From positions 1 to 32,128 of the forward strand of contig CAYFFO010000024.1 in assembly GCA_964342485.1 (NCBI GenBank): DNA of 32,128 bases. The letters are read 5' to 3'. The notes below the pieces were generated by a model. The model saw only the letters and a list, made by a program, of their open reading frames with translations, made no database searches and was not told the DNA's origin. Source of the DNA: CAYFFO01 sp964342485 (lineage in GTDB: Bacteria > Chloroflexota > Dehalococcoidia > Lucifugimonadales > CAJWER01). Within the stretch, counting starts at the first letter, position 1, and the number at the start of each line of letters is the position of its first letter. The position numbers were made by a program, and so were the translations under genes. Shown here one piece after another: positions 8,693 to 16,894 of the stretch.

Positions 8693-10012
8693 TCATGCTA
8701 CGTAGTTTCTACCCACCACAACAGATCCTGTAATTTGAGCATGGTCCTGAGTAAATTCAAGTACGTCACCATCTTCAATTACAAAAGTGTTGGACTGAGA
8801 TACCCCAACAGTATTAGCAATACGGGCATGGGCAACCAAATGTCGATATTCACCGTGTATTGGAACAAAATACCTCGGTTTTACCAAAGCCAACATCAAT
8901 TTTAGTTCTTCTCTACTAGCATGTCCGTGGACATGAACCATAGCAATTTTACTATACAGAACCTCTGCGCCTTGTCGATAAAGATTGTCTATAGTTTTTG
9001 CGATTAATGTTTCATTTCCAGGAATTGGGGAAGCAGATATCACAACGGTGTCCCCCAGCATAATTTCTAAATCCGGATGCTCCCTATTGGCTACCCTGAC
9101 TAGTGCTGATGTTGGCTCTCCTTGAGCACCCGTTGCAATAATAACTACTTCGTTTGCAGGTAAATCATTAGCAAATGTTAAAGTTATAATTGTCCCATCA
9201 GGCACATTCAAATAACCCATCTTGGTTGCCATTTTGACATTACTAATCATACTCCTGCCAATCACGGCCACTTTTCGATGATGCTTAACTGCTGCATCAA
9301 TAATTTGCTGTACCCTGGAAATCAGAGAGGCAAAGGTAGCTATAAGAACGCGACCTTCCGATTCTCCAATAACACGATCCAAGGTCTCTCCAACAATTCG
9401 ATCTGAGGGAGTATATCCATCATTTTCAGCATAGGTTGAATCCGAGCAAAGTAACAAAACTTGATCTGAAACCATCTCCATAAAAGCAGGAAAATCGACG
9501 GGATTACCACCTTCTGGAGTGTGGTCTATCTTAAAATCCCCAGTGTGTACAATCAGGCCAAGCGGGGTTTTGAGAATTATCCCCATAGCATCAGGAATTG
9601 AATGACAAACAGGGAAAAATTGAACAGATATGTTGCCAATGTCGAATTGTTCGTAAGCATTAACAATTTCCAGATTAACATCTCTCAATATGCCATGTTC
9701 ACGTAATTTTACTTTTATAAGTCCATGAGCTAATTTAGGTGCGTAAACAGGCACATTTAGATCGGAAAGAACCCAAGGAAGAGCCCCGATATGATCTTCG
9801 TGACCATGTGTAATTAAAATAGCCCTAAGTCTATCTTTGTTGTTCTTTAAGTAAGTGATATCCGGGATAGCTATCCGAGCACCTGGAATACTTTCGCTTG
9901 GGAACATCAGCCCTGCGTCAATTACAATAATGTCATCTCCATACTCGAATACCATCATATTGTTACCTATCTCACCTAAACCACCCAAAGGAATCACTTT
10001 TAATGAATTCAA
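8693..10012 (-). CDS. rnj: Ribonuclease J, short form lacking the C-terminal domain
   Basis: RNase J is a metallo-beta-lactamase/beta-CASP ribonuclease with endo- and 5'-exonuclease activity in mRNA decay and rRNA maturation. Visible motifs are the opening VIPLGGLGEIGNNMMVFEY, the zinc motif H69-G-H71-E-D73-H74, the HTGDFKIDHTP segment, LCSDSTYAE, and the beta-CASP marks VHVHGHASREEL and PIHGEYRH. The protein is 439 residues against about 555 for bacterial family members. It ends at GSVVVGRNYVA, about where the separate C-terminal domain should begin, and no continuation is seen in the other frames before ftsK. The start appears to be TTG at 10012, which yields the family N-terminus. It lies in a co-directional row, 48 bases after the glycosylase gene and 78 before ftsK. 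Confidence 0.93.
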   Translation of the reverse strand: MNSLKVIPLGGLGEIGNNMMVFEYGDDIIVIDAGLMFPSESIPGARIAIPDITYLKNNKDRLRAILITHGHEDHIGALPWVLSDLNVPVYAPKLAHGLIKVKLREHGILRDVNLEIVNAYEQFDIGNISVQFFPVCHSIPDAMGIILKTPLGLIVHTGDFKIDHTPEGGNPVDFPAFMEMVSDQVLLLCSDSTYAENDGYTPSDRIVGETLDRVIGESEGRVLIATFASLISRVQQIIDAAVKHHRKVAVIGRSMISNVKMATKMGYLNVPDGTIITLTFANDLPANEVVIIATGAQGEPTSALVRVANREHPDLEIMLGDTVVISASPIPGNETLIAKTIDNLYRQGAEVLYSKIAMVHVHGHASREELKLMLALVKPRYFVPIHGEYRHLVAHARIANTVGVSQSNTFVIEDGDVLEFTQDHAQITGSVVVGRNYVA

Positions 10013-10060
10013 ATATTATCTCTGCCTTTACTAATATCGGTGAAAATAAAACTTCTCATA

Positions 10061-10669
10061 TCAATTTTCAAAAAAGTTTAACTGACAAGAATCATCATCC
10101 CTTTCGTTTTTTGATTCGGTTATTTCTGTATGTAGCAACTCTGGTAATTTTCTGAAATCTGATTCAATTATTGGCCTGAGCCTAGGATTATGAAGTGCTG
10201 CTGCTGGATGATATACAGGAAAAATTGTAAATCCTTCTAATTTCCTTGGCTGCCCCCTAGACTTACTCAGCAATTCACCAGGAAAAAATTTTAGAAATGA
10301 GTGCCGCCCTAAAGTAACCAGTATTTTCGGTTCAACAACTTCAAGTTGTCTGTCCAAAAAAATCTTACATGTCTGAATCTCAATTGGGAAAGGATCGCGA
10401 TTTTTCGGAGGTCTGCATTTAACCATATTGGTTATAAAAACCTTCTCACGGCTAAGATCGATTAATTTAAGCATAGAGTCCAATAACTTTCCTGCACGAC
10501 CGACAAAAGGGCTACCTTCCTTATCCTCATAAAAACCTGGACCTTCTCCAATAAAAACAATTTCAGCATCTGATGAGCCTGACCCTGGTACTACATTAGT
10601 TCTAGTCTTAGATAAATCGCAGTTAGTACAGTTTTGAATCTGTCGAGCTATATCTTTTAAATTACCCAA
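10061..10669 (-). CDS. udg: Type-4 (Fe-S) uracil-DNA glycosylase
   Basis: This enzyme removes uracil from DNA as the first step of base-excision repair. The four cluster cysteines of family 4 are in place at C14, C17, C85 and C101. Motif 1 is GEGPGFYEDKEGSPFVGRAG (residues 41-60), and the substrate-pocket motif is H154-P155-A-A-A. The KCRPPKNRDP segment (84-92) is also typical of the family. At 202 residues it is the usual size. The start codon is TTG at 10669, with GGAAGG ending eight bases upstream. It is followed closely by the RNase J gene. The last ~25 residues are charged and low in complexity and carry no family motif. Confidence 0.94.
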   Translation of the reverse strand: MGNLKDIARQIQNCTNCDLSKTRTNVVPGSGSSDAEIVFIGEGPGFYEDKEGSPFVGRAGKLLDSMLKLIDLSREKVFITNMVKCRPPKNRDPFPIEIQTCKIFLDRQLEVVEPKILVTLGRHSFLKFFPGELLSKSRGQPRKLEGFTIFPVYHPAAALHNPRLRPIIESDFRKLPELLHTEITESKNERDDDSCQLNFFEN

Positions 10670-10749
10670 AAAATCGACCTTCCAACAATTAGATACATAC
10701 GTTAAGCGCTACGAAATCAATCCCTTTTTTGCATATCAATTAATAATCC

Positions 10750-11982
10750 CTATCCATAAATCTGATTTCGTTTTTTAATAGAAATAACTGACAATACCAA
10801 TACACATGTCACCAATAAAATTCCTGTTATTATTAAAATAACCAAAATAGTTTTGTTTGTCGATTCTTCAGTTGATCGAGATCCTGCCGGTGTTTCACCA
10901 AAAAAATTGTTTCTCCAATCATTCTCTAATTCTTTAGGAGTAATGCCATATACTATTTTCAATGAATCTAAGGTGTTCCGTCCTGAATCCAAATCTTTAA
11001 GGAATTCTTGCATCCTTATGTGTCCATATTCATCCATTATATACCTTACTAAACTCCATGATTGTGCATAAAAAAGGCTAATGTCTTCGAGCCTACCAGG
11101 CATAGATATCATAGAATTCAGATTCAAGAGTGATCCCGTTTTTTGTGCATTGCTGATCCTTCGCTTCTTGCTCATAGTATTTTTCTCAAAATACATTGCC
11201 AACCCCTCATTTAACCATGCAGGAATATGAATACCGGGACTCATCAAAGCCTGTGAAATAAGTAGATGAATTGATTCATGTATCATTGTATCTGTATTCA
11301 AACCTTGCATTATAAACAATCCATATTCAGGAAATGCAAACCCGCCAAAAGCATGGGCTTTTTCCGCCGCTCCACTTGGAAAAGGAAATGCTTTTTGAGC
11401 CTCTCTCCTGTTATTCACCACTACAGCCCTGATAGATTTCGGAGTTTTTAGTCCTAAAACACTTCCTTTAATAAAATCTATCTTTTTAATAGCAGTTTGG
11501 GTGATTTTTTCTATTTGTGCTTCAGGTAAGTCATGGGAGAATACAGTTATATATTCAGTATTTGATTGTTGCCAACGATATTTTGGATCCAGATACTGGA
11601 ATTCAAATTTGTCTGTTTCAAAGATATTTCCGTCAGAATCAACAATTCTGTACATGTATTGAATATCTACACCGACAGGGATAAAGCTTGAACCATTTGT
11701 GGAAACTGTAAAACTAGCTACAATTTTACGACCTCGTTTGAAACTGGGATAACCATACAAGGTTACATCTGTTCCTTGTATTTGATACATAAATCGAATT
11801 TCTTGAATGTCATAATTTGACTGAGCTTGTAATTTGAATTCTATTTCAGCTGGATACAAGATAGTGTGATTAGAAGCAAGCACCTCAATTCCTGAACCCA
11901 TATCGCTATTCACTATGGAAGTTTGCGCACCGATCAGCATTGTTATCAATAACACTATCAGGCTAATTTTCACATATACCAT
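10750..11982 (-). CDS. Membrane-anchored peptidase MA-like (gluzincin) metalloprotease
   Basis: Probable zinc metallopeptidase of the MA-like gluzincin type, acting outside the cytoplasmic membrane. Residues 1-20 are a hydrophobic export signal. Residues 30-140 look like a beta-sandwich domain (YPAEIEFKL, DIQYMYRIVDSDGNIFET). The catalytic part has H235-E-S-I-H239, and the downstream third-ligand motif N258-E259-G-L-A-M-Y-F-E follows about 20 residues later. The C-terminal tail has a single hydrophobic helix (about 375-400, ILVILIITGILLVTCVLVLS) followed by KKRNQ, giving an outside-facing enzyme anchored at its C-terminus. The substrate is not known. It lies between the F420 oxidoreductase gene (33 bases upstream) and the glycosylase gene (80 bases downstream). 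Confidence 0.82.
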   Translation of the reverse strand: MVYVKISLIVLLITMLIGAQTSIVNSDMGSGIEVLASNHTILYPAEIEFKLQAQSNYDIQEIRFMYQIQGTDVTLYGYPSFKRGRKIVASFTVSTNGSSFIPVGVDIQYMYRIVDSDGNIFETDKFEFQYLDPKYRWQQSNTEYITVFSHDLPEAQIEKITQTAIKKIDFIKGSVLGLKTPKSIRAVVVNNRREAQKAFPFPSGAAEKAHAFGGFAFPEYGLFIMQGLNTDTMIHESIHLLISQALMSPGIHIPAWLNEGLAMYFEKNTMSKKRRISNAQKTGSLLNLNSMISMPGRLEDISLFYAQSWSLVRYIMDEYGHIRMQEFLKDLDSGRNTLDSLKIVYGITPKELENDWRNNFFGETPAGSRSTEESTNKTILVILIITGILLVTCVLVLSVISIKKRNQIYG

Positions 11983-12015
11983 ATCGCTTTTAAAAACCTG
12001 AGATTATAATGGAAA

Positions 12016-12675
12016 CTAAATTCCAGTCAGCTTAATACCTGTCCTTATTTTGTGGTTTGAATTAATGGATAAAAGCAAGATAGTAAGGTTTTCTACATGT
12101 CTTGAATTACTCAGCCCTCCACCATTAAATGCCCTGACACCATCAACCTTTTCTGCCAAATTCATAACAAAAGATTTAGCATGAATATCATCACCGCATA
12201 CTACTACATCTGAATCAATTCCTGATTTGTAGTCTAATAGATCTTTTGCACTTATAGTCTGGAACGCGCCTATTAATATTGAATGTGGTAACAGGCGCTG
12301 GGCTTCCTGTGATGCAGAGCCATCTGGGACCGACTTGGCAATCGCGACTTTCTGTTTGAATTCAACGGGAACAACTGTACTAACCACAATTTTCCCTTTC
12401 AATTTAGTACTCAAATCAGGCAGTATCTCTTTCTGAGCTATATAAGGGATGGTTAAAAATACAATATCAGCTATATTCGCAACACTTGTATTGGTATGCC
12501 CATCAATCTTCAAATGGTCTAGTGGTGATATAGACTCTCTAAGTTTATTAGCAACCTTGATTGCCCTATCCTCTGTTCGTGAACCTATTAAAATGTGTTC
12601 ACCTGCAATGGCAAATCGAAGTGCTAAACCTTGGCCTTCAGATCCAGTTCCACCCATAAATCCGATGGTACTCAT
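12016..12675 (-). CDS. npdG: NADPH-dependent F420 oxidoreductase family protein
   Basis: Matches the NpdG/Fno family, which moves hydride between NADP(H) and the deazaflavin F420. The N-terminal Rossmann site is IGFMGGTGSEGQGLALRFA, followed by GEHILIGSRTEDRA, the phosphate-binding turn that favours NADP. Later segments DIVFLTIPY, LPHSILIGAFQTISA and VVVCGDD are also family-like. The 219-residue length is typical. A GGAG lies 9 bases before the ATG, and the gene follows the 90-residue acidic protein by 13 bases, so they are coupled. Presence of this gene suggests that the cell makes or uses F420, although no F420 synthesis gene is in the window. Some members act on other substrates, so the precise activity is an inference. 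Confidence 0.86.
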   Translation of the reverse strand: MSTIGFMGGTGSEGQGLALRFAIAGEHILIGSRTEDRAIKVANKLRESISPLDHLKIDGHTNTSVANIADIVFLTIPYIAQKEILPDLSTKLKGKIVVSTVVPVEFKQKVAIAKSVPDGSASQEAQRLLPHSILIGAFQTISAKDLLDYKSGIDSDVVVCGDDIHAKSFVMNLAEKVDGVRAFNGGGLSNSRHVENLTILLLSINSNHKIRTGIKLTGI

Positions 12676-12686
12676 CTAATCAACTC

Positions 12687-12959
12687 CTACTTAATTATTG
12701 GAGGTTTAACAACAGGGTCCACTTCAATCTCACCTCCAATGTAAAGTTCCCAAGGCTTGAATTCTTCGACAAACGTTTTTGCCTCTTCCATTGACCCTAT
12801 ACCCTTCATCGCTCGACCCGGATCATAACCGAATGTCTTTGCAAAAGCATCAAATCCATTCTTGGTTTCCCGAACTCCACCAATTTCTTCTTCATCTTCA
12901 TTATCGTCTAACAAAACCAGCCTTTGTCCTTTTCGAACTTCTCTCCAATAAACTTGCAT
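12687..12959 (-). CDS. Small acidic protein of unknown function
   Basis: A 90-residue soluble protein with no membrane segment and no motif I recognise. It opens with MQVYWREVRKGQRLVLL, then has an acidic run (DDNEDEEEIGG). A compact middle follows (NGFDAFAKTFGYDPGRAMKG) and a tryptophan-containing end (FKPWELYIGGEIEVDPVVKP). It is a real gene, because a strong Shine-Dalgarno sequence (AAGGAGGG) precedes the ATG and the frame ends 11 bases before the F420 oxidoreductase gene. It is the first gene of the leftward block, so translation here may couple to the next gene. No function is proposed. Confidence 0.72.
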   Translation of the reverse strand: MQVYWREVRKGQRLVLLDDNEDEEEIGGVRETKNGFDAFAKTFGYDPGRAMKGIGSMEEAKTFVEEFKPWELYIGGEIEVDPVVKPPIIK

Positions 12960-12987
12960 GAAAACCCTCCTTAATTATGGATTACAC

Positions 12988-12993
12988 AGTATA
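12988..12993 (-). promoter_or_regulatory. Candidate -10 element for the leftward block
   Basis: On the minus strand this reads TATACT, five of six matches to the sigma70 -10 box, about 29-34 bases upstream of the start at 12959. No convincing -35 hexamer sits at 16-18 bases, so this is tentative. Confidence 0.3.
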
Positions 12994-13043
12994 ACTTTAA
13001 TATATAAATCACTAATTAATCTCTAAAAACCTCGATTCGTAAT

Positions 13044-13088
13044 ATAAATTAGCTATTTTATGTGGTTAATTTGATTCTATCAGTTGAC
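13044..13088 (+). repeat. First copy of an exact 45-bp repeat abutting an N gap
   Basis: The 45 bases that end directly at the gap (starting ATAAATTAGC, ending ATCAGTTGAC) recur without a mismatch as the first 45 bases after it. The 12960-13348 non-coding stretch is otherwise A+T-rich spacer between two divergent genes, with only promoter-like elements. Confidence 0.95.
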
Positions 13089-13188
13089 NNNNNNNNNNNN
13101 NNNNNNNNNNNNNNNNNNNNNNNNNNNNNNNNNNNNNNNNNNNNNNNNNNNNNNNNNNNNNNNNNNNNNNNNNNNNNNNNNNNNNNNN
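13089..13188. other. 100-N scaffold gap, probably not a real gap
   Basis: Exactly 100 Ns between two identical 45-bp flanks. The simplest reading is that two contigs overlap by 45 bp and the scaffolder inserted a placeholder instead of merging them. Confidence 0.9.
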
Positions 13189-13233
13189 ATAAATTAGCTA
13201 TTTTATGTGGTTAATTTGATTCTATCAGTTGAC
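13189..13233 (+). repeat. Second copy of the 45-bp repeat
   Basis: Identical over 45 bases to 13044-13088 and starts at the first base after the gap. Beyond it the sequence is unique (GTGATTGATAAGG). Confidence 0.95.
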
Positions 13234-13257
13234 GTGATTGATAAGGTTGACTAATGT
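13229..13257 (+). promoter_or_regulatory. Candidate promoter of the EF-G-like gene
   Basis: TTGACG (13229-13234) and TAATGT (13252-13257) are separated by 17 bases, about 90 bases upstream of the start codon. The -35 is good and the -10 is weak. TTGACT at 13247 is a competing -35. Confidence 0.35.
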
Positions 13258-13348
13258 ATGGATAATAATTCTATTCGATTTTATTGATAATTTTGATATC
13301 TGGTGGTTAAAAACTTAAAATCAATGATATAGCTCTAAGGAGATCTGT

Positions 13349-15406
13349 ATGACGAAGACAGAGACCGGCAATCTAAGAAATATTGTTCTTCTTTCACATA
13401 GTGGGGCAGGAAAAACTTCTTTATCAGAAGCAATGTTATATGAAACAGGAGCGATTAATCGTCTTGGTAAAACAGATGATGGAACAACAACCTCAGACTA
13501 TGAGCCTGAGGAACAAAAACGAGCAACCAGTATTCAAACTTCCATTCTCCCATGTACTTGGAATAATCACAAAATTAATCTGATTGATACTCCAGGATAC
13601 GCTGACTATAGAGGTGAAGTAATTTCTTCAATTAAAGTAGCAGAGTCGGCTTTAATTATTATAGATGCTTCATCTGGTATAGAAGTAGGCACAAGGCAAA
13701 TGTGGAAGATGGTAGAAGAGCAATCACTACCAAAAATGATATTTGTCAATAAAATGGATCGCGAAAATGTTACCTTTCAGGCAGCAATGGATAATATTGT
13801 TAATGAATTTGGCCGTTCATGTGTTGCTGTGCAGATACCAGTAGGTTCAGAATCGTCTTTTTCAAACACAATAAGTCTACTGGAAGATACCCCTTCAATC
13901 CCAGACAATCTCCAAGAACTTTACAAAGAAGAAAAAAATAAACTGGTTGAATCCATTGCTGAAACCAATGACGAACTAACCATGAAATATCTTGAAGGTG
14001 AAGAACTCACGTCTAATGAAATGACACAGGGTCTAAAAGAAGGTGTAGGTTCTGGATCAATTGTGCCAGTTATATTTGGTTCCGCAACATCTGAAATTGG
14101 TGCCAAAGAACTGATGACTTTTATTACAGAAACAATGCCTTCACCTTCTGAAGGATCACCAATTACAGCCACTGATCCATCAAATAATGAAGATGTTAAT
14201 TTACAAACCGATCCAAGTGGCCCTTTGGCTGTTCAGGTTTTCAAAACATCAGCAGATCCGTTCGTAGGAAAATTATCGTATATCAAAGTTATCAGTGGGA
14301 CTTTCAAAAGTGACCAACAATTATGGAATGCTACACGTAAAGAATCTGAAAGGGTTGGCCAAATATACGTAATGCTAGCCAAAGAACAACAGGCAGTTGA
14401 AGAACTGGCTCCTGGAGATATAGGTGCCGTTGCTAAGATGGCGTCTGTTTTAACTGGAGATACCTTAACTGAAAAAACCAAGCCGTTGATACTACCATCC
14501 TTTTCATTCCCTGAACCAGTATTTCAAATGGCAACGTATCCGAAAACAAAGGCCGATGTTGATAAAATTACCACCGCAATTTCTAGGATCACAGAAGAGG
14601 ATTCTAGTTTAAAGGCTGATAGACATCCTGATACTGGAGAGCTTCTCCTAGGAGGACTTGGCGATGTTCATATTGAAGTAGCTGTCGAAAAAATGCAGCG
14701 TAAATTCGGAGTAGAATTAGAATTACGCACTCCTAAGGTCCCTTATAAAGAAACAATAACCACTCAGGCAAAAGTTGAATATCGTCACAAAAAGCAATCC
14801 GGTGGACATGGACAATTCGCACATGTTGTTCTGGATGTAGAACCTCTCTCAAGTGGAAGTGGTTTCGAATTTGCAGAAACTGTAGTTGGGGGTTCAGTTC
14901 CTAGAGAATACATACCATCTGTTGAAAAGGGATGTAAACAAGCTTTAGTAGGTGGATCTTTGGCAGGGTATCCAGTTGTGGATCTAAAGGCAACTCTTTT
15001 TGACGGAAGCTTTCATCCGGTCGACTCATCTGGAGTTAGTTTTGAAATTGCAGGTAGCCACGCTTTATCAGATGGCATCAAAAAAGCTGGCCCAATAATA
15101 TTGGAGCCAATAATGCACCTAGAGGTATTAATCCCCGACACAGATGCCGGAGACGTAATGGGCGATCTAAATGGTAAAAGAGCTAAAATATTGGGTATGA
15201 TCCCTCAGGGAGACGGAACTACAATTGTTGAAGCAGAAGCACCTCAAATTGAAGTTTTGAGGTATGCAACCGATTTGAGATCGCAAACTCAAGGAAGAGG
15301 CTCTTTCCAAGTACGCTTTGACCACTATGAGCCGGTACCAATGCATCTTATGGAAAAGGTTGTTCAACAAAAGCAACAGGATGAATCCGATTCAGAAGCT
15401 GACTAA
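13349..15406 (+). CDS. fusA2: Elongation factor G-like GTPase (FusA2-type paralogue)
   Basis: A 685-residue translational GTPase with all EF-G domains. G1 is SHSGAGKTS (16-24), switch I reads KRATSIQTS (57-65), G3 is D80-TPGYAD, G4 is N134-KMD and G5 is GSAT. In true EF-G the G3 motif is DTPGHVD, whose histidine positions the hydrolytic water; here Y84 takes its place and serine replaces the switch I threonine. Both changes are typical of the FusA2/EF-G2 branch, so this is unlikely to be the cell's main translocase. Domains II-V follow, with RHKKQSGGHGQFAHV in domain IV and GDVMGDLNGKRAKILGM in domain V. The start has a strong AAGGAG six bases upstream. It is a single-gene unit, convergent with the next gene. 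The exact role is unknown. Confidence 0.88.
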   Translation: MTKTETGNLRNIVLLSHSGAGKTSLSEAMLYETGAINRLGKTDDGTTTSDYEPEEQKRATSIQTSILPCTWNNHKINLIDTPGYADYRGEVISSIKVAESALIIIDASSGIEVGTRQMWKMVEEQSLPKMIFVNKMDRENVTFQAAMDNIVNEFGRSCVAVQIPVGSESSFSNTISLLEDTPSIPDNLQELYKEEKNKLVESIAETNDELTMKYLEGEELTSNEMTQGLKEGVGSGSIVPVIFGSATSEIGAKELMTFITETMPSPSEGSPITATDPSNNEDVNLQTDPSGPLAVQVFKTSADPFVGKLSYIKVISGTFKSDQQLWNATRKESERVGQIYVMLAKEQQAVEELAPGDIGAVAKMASVLTGDTLTEKTKPLILPSFSFPEPVFQMATYPKTKADVDKITTAISRITEEDSSLKADRHPDTGELLLGGLGDVHIEVAVEKMQRKFGVELELRTPKVPYKETITTQAKVEYRHKKQSGGHGQFAHVVLDVEPLSSGSGFEFAETVVGGSVPREYIPSVEKGCKQALVGGSLAGYPVVDLKATLFDGSFHPVDSSGVSFEIAGSHALSDGIKKAGPIILEPIMHLEVLIPDTDAGDVMGDLNGKRAKILGMIPQGDGTTIVEAEAPQIEVLRYATDLRSQTQGRGSFQVRFDHYEPVPMHLMEKVVQQKQQDESDSEAD

Positions 15407-15414
15407 AAAATATT

Positions 15415-15855
15415 CTATTGTTGCCCTACTGACCATAAAGTGTGGTAGCTATCGCCTATAAGTACCTCTGTCAACTCTGCTTTCTCTAGTTGATACAAAT
15501 CTCGCAAAATCTTTTCACTTTTGCTTTCATTTTGAGAATAAACCTCTTTTTCCATACGACTAAGGATCTTGTCCCATATTCCCATTGAAACCAAGCTCTC
15601 TACAGATTTAGCCCACGGAATAACCGTTATCATATTGACTTTAGGAAAGCCCGGTCGCATTCTCCTTAATGCACGAACCCTTTCTCTTGGAGATCTAACA
15701 GCTTGGCTTATCATCATCAAAGGACCTGTACTGTTATTCTGACGTGTGTCAATTACTAATGCCTTGTTGAATCTTGGAAATGAAATCGAAATTACCTCCC
15801 CCTTTTCCAAGCTCTCCATAGCTTTATTAATGTCTAGAAAAAAATGGCCGTCCAC
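15415..15855 (-). CDS. Conserved-looking small protein of the etf operon, unknown function
   Basis: A 146-residue soluble, basic protein. The N-terminal half has an alternating hydrophobic pattern (GEVISISFPRFNKALVIDTR), which suggests a small beta domain. A central arginine-rich helix follows (SPRERVRALRRMRPGFPK), then a helical C-terminal half (DKILSRMEKE, KILRDLYQLEKAEL). I do not recognise the family. The start is GTG at 15855, with GGAGG five bases upstream, a strong site. It follows etfA by 25 bases on the same strand and therefore is the third gene of the etfB-etfA transcript, which suggests a role linked to the flavoprotein or its partner dehydrogenases. It converges on the EF-G-like gene with only eight bases between the stops. 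Confidence 0.75.
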   Translation of the reverse strand: MDGHFFLDINKAMESLEKGEVISISFPRFNKALVIDTRQNNSTGPLMMISQAVRSPRERVRALRRMRPGFPKVNMITVIPWAKSVESLVSMGIWDKILSRMEKEVYSQNESKSEKILRDLYQLEKAELTEVLIGDSYHTLWSVGQQ

Positions 15856-15880
15856 TATACCCTCCGGTTTGCATCAATCA

Positions 15881-16855
15881 CTATAATAAATTCTTAATCT
15901 CTTCAATGAAGGCTGGCAATACTTCTTGCCATTCTCCTACAACTCCATATTTGGCATCTTTAAAAATATTAGCTTGACCATCTCTGTCTATAGCCACTAG
16001 CGCTTTTACGCCTGAACAGCCGGCCATATGCTGGCTAGCTCCTGAAATCCCTACAGTTATATACAAGTTCGGAGCTATGGTTTTCCCAGTTAATCCGACT
16101 TGGTAACTATGATCAACCCATCCAGCATCACACGCGGCACGAGACGCAGCGACAGATCCTCCAAGTATTGTAGCTAATTCTTCAAGTAAACTAAATGGAT
16201 CAGGACCGCCCAAGCCACGACCTCCTGCCACAACAACTGAGGCATCTTCAAGTTTGACGCCTTCTGTTTCTTCAAAAACTCTTTCTAAATGATTTACTGA
16301 AATATCAGATTCATTTATTTCAACTTCTATATCAACAAATTTAGGTGGTTTTAAACTATTTTGACCAATAATAGGATCATAAACCCTTTCACGTAGTATC
16401 ACAAAGGATAGTCCTTCTCCTGAAAATCCCACCTTTGCTAAAGCACTACCTCCATAAACAGGACGTAATGCTATTAACCTCCCTTGATCATCTCGGTCAA
16501 CCCCTGTGCAGTCTTGTGCTATACCTGTGCCCAATCTAAAAGCGACCCTTGGACCAACATTAACTCCATACACTGTTTTACCAATTAATACTATTTTTGG
16601 ATTTAACCTTCTGCAAATCTGTTCAAACGCTATTACATGGGCATCTATTGAAAATTGGTTCAATAAAGCGTGCCTAACAACAAATACTTCGTCGAAACCA
16701 TATTTGTGAAATTTATCATTTAAAGTTTTCACATCATTACTTAAAATAACTCCACCAACTCGACCACCCAGATTTCGAGCGGCTGTTATAAGCTCGTCTG
16801 TTCTCGGACTTATCCCAGTCTTATCTTCTTCTATCAAAACGAGTGTTTCTATCAA
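15881..16855 (-). CDS. etfA: Electron transfer flavoprotein alpha subunit
   Basis: EtfA with EtfB accepts electrons from acyl-CoA and other flavin dehydrogenases and passes them on to the membrane quinone pool. The C-terminal FAD domain shows VVAGGRGLGGPDPFSLLEEL, then ASRAACDAGWVDHSYQVGLTG (split across two lines in the family signature), GISGASQHMAGC, and VAIDRDGQANIFKDAKYGVVGEW. The 324-residue length is normal. The start is TTG at 16855, preceded by GAAGG about six bases upstream. It lies 39 bases after etfB. No bifurcating-type insertion or ferredoxin domain is seen. No etf-quinone oxidoreductase gene is present in the window. Confidence 0.95.
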   Translation of the reverse strand: MIETLVLIEEDKTGISPRTDELITAARNLGGRVGGVILSNDVKTLNDKFHKYGFDEVFVVRHALLNQFSIDAHVIAFEQICRRLNPKIVLIGKTVYGVNVGPRVAFRLGTGIAQDCTGVDRDDQGRLIALRPVYGGSALAKVGFSGEGLSFVILRERVYDPIIGQNSLKPPKFVDIEVEINESDISVNHLERVFEETEGVKLEDASVVVAGGRGLGGPDPFSLLEELATILGGSVAASRAACDAGWVDHSYQVGLTGKTIAPNLYITVGISGASQHMAGCSGVKALVAIDRDGQANIFKDAKYGVVGEWQEVLPAFIEEIKNLL

Positions 16856-16894
16856 TTAATTACCTTCTAAAAACCCTATCACTGATCACTTTGC

